Origin: Paenibacillus sp. A3
GTDB taxonomy: Bacteria > Bacillota > Bacilli > Paenibacillales > NBRC-103111
NCBI RefSeq assembly: GCF_001399685.1
Contig: NZ_JTHN01000153.1
Span: 1-64,000, forward strand
DNA length: 64,000 nt
Reading direction: 5' to 3'
Below, one piece after another: positions 1-9,344 of the stretch. The first letter of the stretch is position 1, and every line of letters starts with the position of its first letter. The notes under the pieces were generated by a model that was not told the origin of the DNA, made no database searches, and worked only from the letters and a program-made list of their open reading frames with translations. The translations under genes and the position numbers were made by a program.

Positions 1-256
1 TCGCTTTCTCCGCCGCCTCGCGCGCTTGCTCCACACGCGCTAACGCCGACCGCGCTTCCTCCAGGAACACTTTCCCCGCATCCGTTAATTCAACGTGCTG
101 CTTGCTTCGGGAAAATAACGAGAACCCGAGCTCTTCCTCCAGCTTGCGGATTTGCTGGCTTAACGGGGGCTGCGCCATGTTGAGGCGTGCAGCCGCCCGG
201 CCGAAATGCAGCTCCTCCGCAACGGTAACGAAGTATCGTAAATGACGCAATTCCAT
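1..256 (-). CDS. LysR-family transcriptional regulator (N-terminal part, cut by window edge)
   Basis: The 85 visible codons begin [20 protein letters not shown] and continue with [20 protein letters not shown]. This is the winged helix-turn-helix that opens LysR-type regulators, with the recognition-helix signature [12 protein letters not shown] followed by [15 protein letters not shown]. The ATG at 254-256 follows a purine-rich GGGGAGAGG site. The C-terminal effector-binding domain lies outside the window, so the inducer and targets cannot be judged. LysR genes often face the operon they control, but the divergent neighbour is also outside. The adjacent thioesterase points the same way and is separated by a hairpin, so co-transcription with it is unlikely. 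Confidence 0.9.
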   Translation of the reverse strand, partial: MELRHLRYFVTVAEELHFGRAAARLNMAQPPLSQQIRKLEEELGFSLFSRSKQHVELTDAGKVFLEEARSALARVEQAREAAEKA

Positions 257-340
257 TGTGCCTCTCCCCTTTGATTTTTCAATCCTTCAATTTTACTTAA
301 ATTATACAATAGGGACGAATCATTTTGGAAAATGTAGCAT

Positions 341-378
341 AAAAAGGAATAGGACCTGACCCAAAAAGGCCAAGTCCT
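341..378 (-). terminator. Probable intrinsic terminator after the thioesterase gene
   Basis: Read on the minus strand, AGGAC...GTCCT with an inner TGGCC/GGTCA helix forms an imperfect stem of about 11 pairs at 351-378. A T-rich stretch (341-350) follows. It lies 35 bases past the thioesterase stop and before the LysR start. Confidence 0.5.
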
Positions 379-413
379 GCATTATTTTTAGGTTAGCGGA
401 ATTAAGATGCGCT

Positions 414-815
414 TCAGCCCATGGCTTTGGCAAGGAGGGCATATAAATCCGGCACTTCTCTGTCGATCCGCACCGGCTTCCAGTCCTGGTTCAACCAGAC
501 ATGCTGCGTTCCCCCGGTAACCAGCAACTCCTCGCCGCGTTTAATTTCATAAGCAAACCGGATCCGAAGACTCGTCAACTCAACAACTTTGGTATCAATC
601 GTCACCAAATCGTCGTAACGGGCGGGCGAGCGGAATTTCAGGTCCGCCTCGATCACCGGCAGCAGCAGGCCGCGGGTCTCCAGCGCTTGATAAGGCATAC
701 CCAGCTCGCGGATCATCTCGGTCCGGCCGACTTCAAACCAATTCAAATAGTTGGCGTGATACACGACGCCCATCTGGTCCGTCTCCTGGTAGCGGACGCG
801 TAAAGTATGCTGCAT
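414..815 (-). CDS. Acyl-CoA thioesterase, YbgC/4HBT hot-dog family
   Basis: 133 residues starting MQHTLRVRYQETDQMGVVYH. The segment RYQETDQMGVVYHANYLNWFE is the active-site signature of the 4-hydroxybenzoyl-CoA thioesterase/YbgC family, with the catalytic Asp in ETDQMG. Length is normal for a single hot-dog domain, and the product should be a soluble multimer that hydrolyses acyl-CoA thioesters; the physiological substrate is unknown. The longest frame starts 7 codons upstream, but the ATG at 813-815 has CAGGAGG seven bases before it and fits the family N-terminus. It lies downstream of pyk in the same direction, separated by a hairpin at 861-889, so it may be read by leakage from pyk or from its own promoter. 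Confidence 0.88.
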   Translation of the reverse strand: MQHTLRVRYQETDQMGVVYHANYLNWFEVGRTEMIRELGMPYQALETRGLLLPVIEADLKFRSPARYDDLVTIDTKVVELTSLRIRFAYEIKRGEELLVTGGTQHVWLNQDWKPVRIDREVPDLYALLAKAMG

Positions 816-854
816 ACAAACCTCCTGAATCCCCATGGAAGAAATTTATAAAGC

Positions 855-889
855 AAAGGAGCGAAACCGCTGTTCGATTTCGCTCCGAT
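855..889 (-). terminator. Probable intrinsic terminator of the accD-accA-pyk unit
   Basis: The 9-base arms GGAGCGAAA (861-869) and TTTCGCTCC (881-889) form a perfect hairpin with an 11-base loop, 35 bases past the pyk stop. On the minus strand a modest TTTGCTTT tail follows, so termination may be partial. Confidence 0.5.
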
Positions 890-923
890 TATTCTGCTAT
901 CGTAAGGCTTCGACGACGTTTTA

Positions 924-2681
924 TTACAGCACGCGGGCGCGGCCGGAATAGATGACGCCGACTTCCGGATAAATGGATACTTCGTCGTTGTCTTTCAAGA
1001 TGCCCAGCGCGTTGTTTACACCGACGATGACCGGTTTGCCCAAGCTGATGCCGACAACCGCCGCATGGGACGTAATGCCGCCCGTTTCGGTAACCACTGC
1101 CGCCGCTTTCTCGAAAGCCGGCATGTAGTCTTTATCGGTCGTCACGGTAACCAGAATGCAGCCCTCGGTCGTCTTCGCATTCGCTTCTTCGGCGGAGCGG
1201 GCCGTCACGACGTGGCCTGTGGCGATTTGCGTGCCGATTCCTTGGCCTTTGGCAATCATTTCACCGATTTGATGAACTTTGATCAAGTTGGTCGTTCCGG
1301 AGCGGCCGACCGGTACGCCTGCGGTGATAACGACGAGATCGCCCAAGCTGACGAGGCCCGCCTTCACGCTGGCGTCTACGGCATGCTCGAACAATTGGTC
1401 CGTCGAGGTGCAGGTCTCGCCCTTCACCGGAATAACGCCCCATACGAGCGACAGACGGCGCAGCACGCGATCGTTCGGCGTTACCGCGATAATCGGCGCT
1501 TTCGGACGGTACTTGGACACCATACGCGCCGTATAGCCGCTTTCCGTGGAAGTCAGAATCGCTTTGGCGTCCAGATCAAGCGCCGAGTTCGCTACCGCTT
1601 GGCTAATCGCCTCGGTTACGGTCGTTTGCTGCGCATTGCTTTGACGGATGAAAATTTCACGGTATTCCAGCGCCGTTTCCGCACGCTCGGCGATGCGGGC
1701 CATTGTCTGAACGGACTCTACCGGATATTTCCCTGCCGCCGTTTCACCGGACAGCATCACGGCATCCGTGCCGTCAAAGATCGCGTTCGCCACGTCGCTC
1801 GCTTCCGCACGCGTCGGGCGCGGGTTGCGCTGCATGGAGTCCAGCATCATCGTAGCCGTAATAACCGGCTTGCCGACCTGATTACATTTTTTGATCATTG
1901 CTTTTTGCACGATCGGCACGTCTTCGGCCGGAATTTCCACACCGAGATCACCGCGCGCTACCATGAGGCCGTCGGATACCTCCAGAATTTCGTCGAGGTT
2001 TTCCACGCCTTCCTGGTTTTCGATCTTGGAAATGATTTGAATATGCGTTGCGTTATGGCGGTCTAGAATTTCACGGATTTCAAGGACGTCGCTCGCTTTG
2101 CGCACGAAAGAAGCAGCGATAAAATCCACTCCCTGCTGAATGCCGAAAATGATATCGTTCGCGTCTTTTTCCGTGATGCCCGGCAGGTTGATTTTCACCC
2201 CCGGCACGTTCACGCCTTTCTTGCCTCCGAGCATTCCTCCGTGTATAATCCGGCACACGATATCGGTTCCGCGGATATCCTCAACCGTCAGACCGATCAA
2301 GCCGTCATCGATCAGAATGGTGGAACCGATCTTTACATCTTTGTAAAGGTCCCTGTATGTGATGGAAACACGCTCGGCATCGCCGAGTACTTCCTCCGTC
2401 GTTAGAGTGATCAGGTTGTCCTGAAGCAGTTCGACTTTTTGATCGTCCTTCAGCTTGCCGGTCCGGATTTCCGGTCCTTTGGTGTCAAGCAGAATGGCTA
2501 CGCTTTTGCCGAGCTCCTGACAAGCTTGACGCACGTTCTTGATTCTGTTGCCATGCTCTTCGAAATCGCCGTGGGAGAAGTTCAGCCGAGCAACGTTCAT
2601 CCCTGCATCAATGAGCTTCTTGAACATGTCCAGCGATTCGCTGACCGGTCCGATGGTGCACACAATTTTTGTTTTACGCAT
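924..2681 (-). CDS. pyk: Pyruvate kinase
   Basis: 585 residues, the length of the Bacillus-type enzyme. It converts phosphoenolpyruvate and ADP to pyruvate and ATP in the last step of glycolysis. The N-terminus [18 protein letters not shown] and the barrel motifs [41 protein letters not shown] and [20 protein letters not shown] are all present. From about residue 475 there is an extra C-terminal domain like the PEP-utilising mobile domain ([18 protein letters not shown], then [20 protein letters not shown]) found in Bacillus and Geobacillus Pyk. The ATG follows AGGAGGG. The accA stop overlaps the pyk start by 8 bases, so the two are translationally coupled. In B. subtilis pfkA lies between accA and pyk; here it does not. 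Confidence 0.98.
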   Translation of the reverse strand: MRKTKIVCTIGPVSESLDMFKKLIDAGMNVARLNFSHGDFEEHGNRIKNVRQACQELGKSVAILLDTKGPEIRTGKLKDDQKVELLQDNLITLTTEEVLGDAERVSITYRDLYKDVKIGSTILIDDGLIGLTVEDIRGTDIVCRIIHGGMLGGKKGVNVPGVKINLPGITEKDANDIIFGIQQGVDFIAASFVRKASDVLEIREILDRHNATHIQIISKIENQEGVENLDEILEVSDGLMVARGDLGVEIPAEDVPIVQKAMIKKCNQVGKPVITATMMLDSMQRNPRPTRAEASDVANAIFDGTDAVMLSGETAAGKYPVESVQTMARIAERAETALEYREIFIRQSNAQQTTVTEAISQAVANSALDLDAKAILTSTESGYTARMVSKYRPKAPIIAVTPNDRVLRRLSLVWGVIPVKGETCTSTDQLFEHAVDASVKAGLVSLGDLVVITAGVPVGRSGTTNLIKVHQIGEMIAKGQGIGTQIATGHVVTARSAEEANAKTTEGCILVTVTTDKDYMPAFEKAAAVVTETGGITSHAAVVGISLGKPVIVGVNNALGILKDNDEVSIYPEVGVIYSGRARVL

Positions 2682-3648
2682 GATTTCCCTCCTGGATGGT
2701 GGTGAACCGACCGATTTGTCTAAATTTGTTATAGCGGTCTTCTATTAATTCATTCTCTGTCATCTTCAGCAATTCCTGCAAGTGAGTCCACAACATTTGC
2801 TTAATTGATTCTGCCTGCAGGACAACATCCCGATGGGCACCGCCCTTCGGTTCGGGAATAATCGCATCGATAACGCCGAGCTTCAAAATTTCGTCCGCCG
2901 TGATCTTCATCGCTTCGGCTGCTTCCATCGATTTTGAAGCGTCTTTATATAATATCGAGGCCGCGCCTTCCGGGCTGATGACCGAATAAATCGCATTTTC
3001 AAGCATAAATACGCGGTTGCCTACGCCAAGCGCCAGAGCGCCGCCGCTGCCGCCTTCGCCGATGACGACGCACAAGACGGGCACCCGTAAGGACGCCATT
3101 TCCATCAGGTTCCGGGCGATCGCTTCCCCTTGCCCTCTCTCTTCCGCCGCATTGCCGGGATAAGCGCCTTTCGTATCGATGAACGTGATGATCGGGCGCT
3201 TGAACTTGTCCGCCTGCTTCATAAAGCGCAGCGCTTTGCGGAAGCCTTCCGGATGCGGGCTGCCGAAGTGACGCGCAATGTTGTCCTTCGTGTCTTTCCC
3301 TTTCTGATGGCCGACCACCGTCACCGGGATCCCGTTAAACCGCGCAATGCCCCCTACAATGGCCAGGTCGTCGCCAAATAAACGGTCCCCGTGCAGCTCG
3401 ATGAAATCGGTGAACAAATGCTGAATGTAGTCAAGTGTCGTCGGGCGCTGCGGATGACGGGCTACCTGCATTTTTTGCCGGGTCGACATGCCGGCGTACA
3501 ATTCCGTTTCGAGCTGCTCCAGCCGCTGCTCCAAGCGCTTGATCTCCTCGGAGAAATCGATCTGCTTGTCCGCTCCGAACTTGCGCAGCTCGTCGATTTT
3601 GGCGCGAAGCTCGACTAGCGGCTGCTCAAAAGGCATTTCACTAGCCAT
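2674..3648 (-). CDS. accA: Acetyl-CoA carboxylase carboxyltransferase subunit alpha
   Basis: 324 residues. AccA pairs with AccD to move the carboxyl group from carboxybiotin to acetyl-CoA, giving malonyl-CoA for fatty acid synthesis. An N-terminal helical segment (residues 1-60, [18 protein letters not shown]) precedes the crotonase-like carboxyltransferase core with [35 protein letters not shown] and [20 protein letters not shown]. The ATG has AAAGGAGG eight bases upstream. The accD stop overlaps the first codons of accA by 8 bases, as expected for coupled subunits of one complex. Confidence 0.98.
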   Translation of the reverse strand: MASEMPFEQPLVELRAKIDELRKFGADKQIDFSEEIKRLEQRLEQLETELYAGMSTRQKMQVARHPQRPTTLDYIQHLFTDFIELHGDRLFGDDLAIVGGIARFNGIPVTVVGHQKGKDTKDNIARHFGSPHPEGFRKALRFMKQADKFKRPIITFIDTKGAYPGNAAEERGQGEAIARNLMEMASLRVPVLCVVIGEGGSGGALALGVGNRVFMLENAIYSVISPEGAASILYKDASKSMEAAEAMKITADEILKLGVIDAIIPEPKGGAHRDVVLQAESIKQMLWTHLQELLKMTENELIEDRYNKFRQIGRFTTIQEGNHA

Positions 3649-4564
3649 TAACGGTTTCCTCCTTTACCGCGTGCATGCTAAGAAGACGGGTCAGCGTACT
3701 GCGCATTTCTTTGCGGTGCGAGACCAGGTCCACTTGTCCATGCTTCAGGTTGAACTCCGCCGTCTGGAAGCCTGGCGGCAGCTTGATTTTCATCGTCTGT
3801 TCGATGACGCGTCCGCCGGTAAAGCCGAACGCCGCGCCCGGCTCAGCAATAATGTAGTCTCCGAGCATCGCGAAGCTCGCGCTGACGCCGCCGAAGGTCG
3901 GGTCGGTAATGACGGAAACGTACAGGCCGCCCTGCTCGTTCAGCTTGGCGAGCGCCGCGCTTGTTTTCGCCATCTGCATCAGGCTGAGAATGCTTTCCTG
4001 CATCCGCGCGCCGCCCGATGTGGAGAAAATGATAACCGGCCGGTTCGTCCGGGTCGCAATCTCGATCGCGTTCGTCACCTTTTCGCCGACAACCGATCCG
4101 AGCGATCCGCCCATAAAGTCGAAGCTCATCACCGCTACGACAACCGGATACCCTCCGATCGTTCCTTCGCCGGTAATGACGGCGTCCTGCATACCGGTAG
4201 CTTCGACCGCTTTGTTGTACTTGGCTATGTAGTCGGGGAATTCAAGCGGGTCCTGGGATGCCATCTCGCTGTCAAATTCCACAAAGCGGCCTTCGTCCAT
4301 CGTCATCTGGATGCGCTCTACGGCATTCAGCTTGTAATGGTACTCGCAAGCGGTACATACCTTTAAGTTTTTATCAAGCTCTTTGTTGTACTGGATCGTC
4401 CCGCACTTGGGACACTTGTTCATCAGGCCTTCCGGGATTTCACGCTTCGGACGCTCTTCGGGAACGTCGATAGCTCCGTCCATCACCCGGTTCGGAGCCG
4501 TTCTGTCCACGGAAGGAACCGTGGCATATTTTCTTTTTTTTTGAAACAAGTCTTTAAATTGCAC
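3641..4564 (-). CDS. accD: Acetyl-CoA carboxylase carboxyltransferase subunit beta
   Basis: 307 residues with a GTG start preceded by GAGGTG. It is the zinc-ribbon-bearing partner of AccA: Cys51-x2-Cys54 and Cys70-x2-Cys73 ([20 protein letters not shown]) form the Zn site. The carboxyltransferase core follows, with [15 protein letters not shown] and [20 protein letters not shown]. It is cytosolic and acts in the AccA2-AccD2 complex. The gene opens an accD-accA-pyk run that links carbon flow at pyruvate to malonyl-CoA supply. No FapR-type operator was recognised just upstream, where only about 30 bases separate it from the small gene before it. Confidence 0.98.
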   Translation of the reverse strand: MQFKDLFQKKRKYATVPSVDRTAPNRVMDGAIDVPEERPKREIPEGLMNKCPKCGTIQYNKELDKNLKVCTACEYHYKLNAVERIQMTMDEGRFVEFDSEMASQDPLEFPDYIAKYNKAVEATGMQDAVITGEGTIGGYPVVVAVMSFDFMGGSLGSVVGEKVTNAIEIATRTNRPVIIFSTSGGARMQESILSLMQMAKTSAALAKLNEQGGLYVSVITDPTFGGVSASFAMLGDYIIAEPGAAFGFTGGRVIEQTMKIKLPPGFQTAEFNLKHGQVDLVSHRKEMRSTLTRLLSMHAVKEETVNG

Positions 4565-4596
4565 AATTACACCTCACTTGTGATATTGGGACTTGT

Positions 4597-4788
4597 TTAG
4601 GATCTATGCAAAATGGAGTTCAGCACTTCCTGAACCTCTTCCAATTCGCCTTCGGGAACGACGATTTCAAACTGGTTTTTGGTCATGTTGATAGCGCGGA
4701 CTTGAACAAGGAAGCCTTCTTCCGTAAGTCTTTGCTTGATTCTTTCAGCGATTTTAGCGGTCGGAGCGATATAAATAACCGTCCACAT
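4597..4788 (-). CDS. Conserved-looking small protein of unknown function (63 residues)
   Basis: The start at MWTVIYIAPTAKIAERIKQR is chosen because GGGAGG lies 8-9 bases before it; the open frame extends 7 codons further without a site. Predicted secondary structure alternates strand-helix-strand-helix: WTVIYIAPT, then AERIKQRLTEEGF, LVQVRAI, NQFEIVVP, and ELEEVQEVLNSIL. This is a small beta-alpha-beta fold reminiscent of ACT or DUF2007-type signal domains. There is no catalytic motif, signal peptide or membrane segment. It sits directly upstream of accD in the same direction, with about 30 bases between them, so co-transcription with fatty-acid synthesis genes is likely. No function is assigned. 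Confidence 0.75.
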   Translation of the reverse strand: MWTVIYIAPTAKIAERIKQRLTEEGFLVQVRAINMTKNQFEIVVPEGELEEVQEVLNSILHRS

Positions 4789-4911
4789 GAAAAAAGACCT
4801 CCCGAACATAATGCAATAATGATATCATAAGTGCACTTTTTCCCGCAACCGAAGTTCGGTATGCCGGAAGGGGAGGTCTTTAGCCTTATAGTCTGCGCCG
4901 TCTCGGTGACG

Positions 4912-5406
4912 TCAGGTTTGCGGCGAGAGGCCATCCGCCTCGTCCTGATGCTTGTGCGCGATCCGGGCCGAAGCCGCGGCGGCCAGCCCCGCCACCAGAT
5001 CGTCCAAAAACACGTGAATGCGCTTCGGATGGTCGTTCAGCTCGCGGATGATGCCCGGCTTCTTCTTATCCAAATACCCGAAGCTGGTCAGCCCGACCAT
5101 GCCATATACGTGAACAATTCCGAGCGCCAATGTCTCATCCACGCCGTACAAGGGTGCGTCCGTCTCCATCAGTTCCTGCAGCGGTTCGGGCAGCCCCTTC
5201 CGTTCGGCCAGCTCGTCCAGCGCGATTCCGGTATAAAGCACGTATTGGACCTCTCGCTTTTGGAGAACCGTCATCACGCTCTCGATGCACGCCTCCGCGG
5301 AAAGCGCGGGATTATAGGGAAGCTGCAGCTCGCGCACAATGTCCGCTATGCGTTCGACGGTTACGCCGCGCTTCTTCAAACATTCGACAATAGGTTCGCA
5401 GGACAT
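4912..5406 (-). CDS. PgpA-family phosphatidylglycerophosphatase-like protein (YutG type)
   Basis: 164 residues, resembling B. subtilis YutG and the PgpA domain. Typical motifs are EPLQELMETDAPLYGVDETL, GIVHVYGMVGLTSFGYLDKK and the acidic HVFLDDLVAGLAAAASARIA near the C-terminus. E. coli PgpA dephosphorylates phosphatidylglycerol phosphate, but the Firmicute proteins lack its clear membrane anchors, so the lipid substrate is uncertain. An N-terminal helical region of about 60 residues (VERIADIVRELQLPYNP) precedes the domain. The ATG follows GGAGGAGG. It lies downstream of dnaE, 107 bases away, with a GGCGAG/CTCGCC hairpin at 5451-5470 between them but no T-run. Confidence 0.8.
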   Translation of the reverse strand: MSCEPIVECLKKRGVTVERIADIVRELQLPYNPALSAEACIESVMTVLQKREVQYVLYTGIALDELAERKGLPEPLQELMETDAPLYGVDETLALGIVHVYGMVGLTSFGYLDKKKPGIIRELNDHPKRIHVFLDDLVAGLAAAASARIAHKHQDEADGLSPQT

Positions 5407-5512
5407 AAAAACAACGCCTCCTCCGGTTCCATTCGTAACTCGTGCAAACCGGCGAGTCTCACGTCTCGCCGAATGGGTGCGGGTTACTAAATGTATGCGG
5501 GGGAGGCGCGAT

Positions 5513-8500
5513 TTATTTCACTTTAACACTCTCTTTGCCGAGCAGCTCCTCGATACGGGCGAACAGCTCGGGTGACGGCTTTACCTTGTATTGGTCGCTT
5601 AAGCCAAGCGTTTTCTGTGTCCGCTCGTAGTATAGCACAACCGGCAACGGACCGCCATGTCCGGCGATCAGCCGCTTGAGCGATTCCAGCACCGCCGGCT
5701 GCTCGCGCTGCGGGGAGATGCGCATGTAGACGCGCTGCCCCGTCGTTGCGGCGCGGGGGCCGCGGGTTGCGGCAGCTTCAGCGGCCCGGGCAGGCTGATC
5801 CGCAGCCCTGCGCTCCGCCCCGCCCGGCGAGGGCCCGGGCGCTTGATCTGCCGCCGGGGAAGCCCCCGCTGCGTACCGGCTTCGCGACTCGCGCGCAGCC
5901 TCCGCCGAAGCTGTGCCGCGGGGCGTGAAGCCGGAAGCGCGCCGCTGACCGCTTCGCGAGGAGCCCGCCGGAAGCGGGGCCGGCTTGACCGCCTTCTGCT
6001 CCAGGAGCGGATCGTCCAGCGCGATAAGCTGATCGGCCAGCAGCTTGTAGTCTTCGTCCCCGAGCTGAAGCTTGGCGACGACCAGCACGGGCTTGCCCTT
6101 CTGCACCAGCGGGGCGTACTTTTTCCACGTTTCCGGGAACAGCACGACCTCCGCCTTGCCGACACGGTCCTCCAGCTCCATGAACGCCATCGGCTGGCCT
6201 TTTTTCGTGACGATCGTTTTGTTCGAGATGACCAGACCGGCAACCATGACGTCACTGCCATCCGGATACTCCTGAAGCCGGGACAGCAGGTCCGTCTCCA
6301 GCTTCTGCAGCGCCGCATCGAAGTCGTCGAGCGGGCTGCCGGAAATGTACAGGCCAAGCAGCTCCCGCTCCAGCTCCAGCTTTTGCGTCAGCGTGAACGG
6401 AGGAATCTGAGGGTATTCGACCTCCCAGCTGACCTCCTCCGTGAAGCCGTCGAGCACAAGCTGCAGATCTTCGCGGTCCTTGCGCCACTTGACCGCCGCA
6501 TCGACGGCGTCTTCCAGCATCGCAAGCTGCTGGGACCGGTGGCCCGGCAGCGAATCGAGCGCGCCGCCTTGAATCAGCGACTCCATCACGCGCTTGTTGC
6601 AGACGCGCAGATCGACGCGCCGGCAGAAGTCGATCAAGCTGGAATAGGCGCCTGTACGTCGCTCTGCGATGATCGATTCGATCGCGTGCGTCCCGACGTT
6701 CTTAATCGCCGCGAGGCCGAAGCGAATCGCGCCGCCCTTCTCCCCCGCAACCGGCGTAAACAGAAAGCCGCTTTCGTTCACGTCGGGCGGAAGCACGGCG
6801 ATGCCCATGCGGCGGCATTCGTCAGCGTATTCCGCGATTTTATGATGGCTTCCCGTCACGGCAGTCAGCATCGACGCCATGAACGGCACGGGGTAATGAG
6901 CCTTCAGATACGCCGTCTGGAACGCGAGCACGCCGTAAGCCGTCGCATGCGCCCGCGGGTATCCGTAGTCGGCGAAGCGGACGATCATGTCGTATACCCG
7001 GTTCGCCTCGGCTTCGCTGTAGCCCTGGCTGAGGCTCCCTTTCACGAAGTGGTCGCGCTCCTTGTCCAGCACTTCCCGCTTCTTCTTGCTGACCGCCCGG
7101 CGCAGCAAATCCGCTTCGCCGAGGCTGAATCCGGCCATCTTCGAAGCGATCTGCATGATCTGCTCCTGATAAATGATGATCCCGCACGTATCCCGAAGAA
7201 TCGGCTCCAGCGCTTCATGAGGGTATTCCACCGGCTGCTGCCCGTGCTTGCAGGCGATATATTTCGGGATGAATTCCATCGGACCCGGCCGGTAGAGCGC
7301 AAGCACCGAGATGATGTCCTCGAAGTTCGACGGCCGCAGCTCCTTCAGCACGCGGCGCATCCCGGCCGACTCCAGCTGAAAAATGCCCGTCGTATCGCCC
7401 CGGCTGAGCAGCTCGTATGTCGCCGGATCGTCGTCCGGCACTTTCGTCCAATCGAAGGGCGCTCCCGTCTGCTCGCAAATCCATTCCAGCGTACGTTCGA
7501 TGATCGACAGCGTCCGCAGGCCTAGAAAATCCATCTTCAGCAGGCCGATCGCTTCCAGATGCTCCATCGTATACTGCGTCAGCGCCGTCTGCTCGGTTCC
7601 TTCCTGCAGCGGCACGTACTGCGTCAGCGGCTCGCGCGAAATGATGACGCCTGCGGCATGGGTAGAAGCGTGGCGGGGCATCCCCTCCACCTTCATCGCC
7701 AGCTCCAGCAGCTCCGCCGTCTTCGGCTGCTTGGCGGCAAGCGCCTTCAGGTCGGGGCTCGTGCGCAGCGCCTCCTCCAGCGTCATGCCAAGCTGATGCG
7801 GGATCAGCTTGGCGGCGCGGTCCACCTCGCCGTAAGGCATGTTCAGCACCCGGCCGACGTCGCGCACCGCCCCTTTGGCGGCCATCGTTCCGAAGGTGAT
7901 AATCTGCGCCACCCGGTCCCGGCCGTACTTGCGCACGACATAGTCGATCACCTCGTCGCGCCGGAGGTCGCTGAAGTCGATATCGATATCGGGCATCGAT
8001 ACCCGCTCGGGGTTCAGGAACCGTTCGAAAAGCAGGTTGTAGCGGATCGGGTCCACATCGGTGATGCGCAGCACGTAAGCGACGATGCTCCCCGCCGACG
8101 ACCCCCGTCCGGGTCCGGTTGCGATCCCCTGCTCGTGAGCGAAGCGGATGAAGTCCCATACGATCAGAAAATAATCCGAATACCCCATCCGCTCAATGAC
8201 GGTCAGCTCGTAATGCAGCCGTTCTTCCAACTTGTTCCGCCATTCGGCGTCGTTCCATTCCTCAACCGCACCGTAGCGCTGCTCAAGGCCCTGCCGGCAA
8301 AGCCGGGCAAGATACGTCCCGGCCGTCATGCCGTCCGGAATCGGGGCGAATTCCGGCAAAATATACTGCCCGAATTCAAGCTCGAGGTCGCACCTCCGAG
8401 CTACCTCCAACGTATTGGCGAGCGCTTCCGGCGCATGGGCGAACAGTTCTGCAATTTCGTCCGGACTCTTCAAATAAAGCTGCGACGTATGAAACTTAAG

Positions 8501-9202
8501 CCGCGCTTCGTCGTCGATCGTTTTGCCCGTACCTATGCAAATAAGAATGTCCTGGACCGCATGGTCCGGCTCGCGAACATAATGCACGTCGTTGGTCGCG
8601 ACCAGCGGAATGCCGGTGTCGCGGGCTAGCCGGAGCATGTCCTGCATCACTTTCTTTTGCTCCGTCAGGCCGTGGTCCTGCAGCTCCAAAAAGAAATCGT
8701 CCCCGAAGATCGCCCGGTAACGCAGCGCCGCCTCCTTCGCTTCGTCGTAGCGCCCGTGCAGCAGATGCTGCGACACCTCGCTGCCAAGGCACGAGCTTGT
8801 GCAGATCAGCCCTTCCGCATAGCGCTCCAGATGCTCCAAATCGATCCGTGGCTTATAGTGATAGCCTTCCAAATGTCCGATGGAGCACAGCTTCATCAGA
8901 TTTTGATAGCCGGTTTTATTTTTGGCGAGCAGAATCAGGTGATAGATCGGCTGTTCCTGACGGCTGCCTTTTTGCCGGATGGAGCCCGATGTGAAATAAA
9001 CCTCGCACCCGATAATCGGCTTGATCCCCCGCTGCTTGCACGCTTTATAAAAAGGAATGGCACCGTACATCACACCGTGATCCGTCAGCGCCAGCGCCTT
9101 CATGCCGAGCTCGGCCGCACGGCCGACCAAATCGTCGATGCGCGCGGCACCGTCGAGCAGACTATATTCGCTGTGCACATGCAAATGTACGAAATCGCCC
9201 AT
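5513..9202 (-). CDS. dnaE: DNA polymerase III subunit alpha, DnaE type
   Basis: 1229 residues. An N-terminal PHP domain (HLHVHSEYSLLDGAARIDDL; TDHGVMYG) is followed by the C-family polymerase palm with the catalytic pair in MPDIDIDFSD near residue 405 and MDFLGLRTL near 557. Then come the helix-hairpin-helix region, an OB fold around 980-1060 (VMVAGLVISNKTIVTKKGQP) and a C-terminal domain. Between the last two, about residues 1070-1153 are an Ala/Pro/Arg/Gly-rich low-complexity linker, which makes the protein longer than B. subtilis DnaE (about 1115). In Bacillota this polymerase extends primers before handing over to PolC. The start is the ATG at 9200-9202, with AGGGAGG before it, rather than the ATG 12 codons upstream. 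It diverges from ytrH, as in Bacillus. Confidence 0.97.
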   Translation of the reverse strand: MGDFVHLHVHSEYSLLDGAARIDDLVGRAAELGMKALALTDHGVMYGAIPFYKACKQRGIKPIIGCEVYFTSGSIRQKGSRQEQPIYHLILLAKNKTGYQNLMKLCSIGHLEGYHYKPRIDLEHLERYAEGLICTSSCLGSEVSQHLLHGRYDEAKEAALRYRAIFGDDFFLELQDHGLTEQKKVMQDMLRLARDTGIPLVATNDVHYVREPDHAVQDILICIGTGKTIDDEARLKFHTSQLYLKSPDEIAELFAHAPEALANTLEVARRCDLELEFGQYILPEFAPIPDGMTAGTYLARLCRQGLEQRYGAVEEWNDAEWRNKLEERLHYELTVIERMGYSDYFLIVWDFIRFAHEQGIATGPGRGSSAGSIVAYVLRITDVDPIRYNLLFERFLNPERVSMPDIDIDFSDLRRDEVIDYVVRKYGRDRVAQIITFGTMAAKGAVRDVGRVLNMPYGEVDRAAKLIPHQLGMTLEEALRTSPDLKALAAKQPKTAELLELAMKVEGMPRHASTHAAGVIISREPLTQYVPLQEGTEQTALTQYTMEHLEAIGLLKMDFLGLRTLSIIERTLEWICEQTGAPFDWTKVPDDDPATYELLSRGDTTGIFQLESAGMRRVLKELRPSNFEDIISVLALYRPGPMEFIPKYIACKHGQQPVEYPHEALEPILRDTCGIIIYQEQIMQIASKMAGFSLGEADLLRRAVSKKKREVLDKERDHFVKGSLSQGYSEAEANRVYDMIVRFADYGYPRAHATAYGVLAFQTAYLKAHYPVPFMASMLTAVTGSHHKIAEYADECRRMGIAVLPPDVNESGFLFTPVAGEKGGAIRFGLAAIKNVGTHAIESIIAERRTGAYSSLIDFCRRVDLRVCNKRVMESLIQGGALDSLPGHRSQQLAMLEDAVDAAVKWRKDREDLQLVLDGFTEEVSWEVEYPQIPPFTLTQKLELERELLGLYISGSPLDDFDAALQKLETDLLSRLQEYPDGSDVMVAGLVISNKTIVTKKGQPMAFMELEDRVGKAEVVLFPETWKKYAPLVQKGKPVLVVAKLQLGDEDYKLLADQLIALDDPLLEQKAVKPAPLPAGSSRSGQRRASGFTPRGTASAEAARESRSRYAAGASPAADQAPGPSPGGAERRAADQPARAAEAAATRGPRAATTGQRVYMRISPQREQPAVLESLKRLIAGHGGPLPVVLYYERTQKTLGLSDQYKVKPSPELFARIEELLGKESVKVK

Positions 9203-9244
9203 CCGGGCCGCCTCCCTGCGTTTGAAATATTTATCCATAGTTTA

Positions 9245-9273
9245 GCATAATGCGAACAAGTGTGCCATATATT
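9245..9273 (+). promoter_or_regulatory. Sigma-E-like promoter for ytrH-ytrI
   Basis: A -35-like GCATAAT (9245-9251), a 14-base spacer and a -10-like CATATATT (9266-9273) fit the known sigma-E consensus (KMATATT, 13-15 bases, CATACAMT). They lie about 70 bases before ytrH. B. subtilis ytrHI is known to depend on sigma-E, so the match and the gene agree. Confidence 0.55.
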
Positions 9274-9344
9274 TAGTAAGGCGAAGTCGGCCAAGCCCCG
9301 AACGGCTGGGAACGGCTCAACAGGTCCGGAAAGGATGAGGAACG

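Noticed and set aside
4597-4788. Glutamate decarboxylase label sometimes attached to very small proteins of this kind
   Set aside because: At 63 residues it cannot hold a PLP decarboxylase fold and no such motif is present.
5451-5470. GGCGAG/CTCGCC hairpin between dnaE and the PgpA-like gene as a terminator
   Set aside because: Six pairs only and no T-run on the minus strand.
5657-7525. Long plus-strand open frame opposite dnaE (over 600 codons), and similar long frames opposite ytoI (10278-12206), suf (46414-48132), mtnA (54109-55398) and nagA (59983-61542)
   Set aside because: They mirror real genes with clear family motifs, have Arg/His-rich composition typical of antisense frames in GC-rich genes, and lack ribosome sites.
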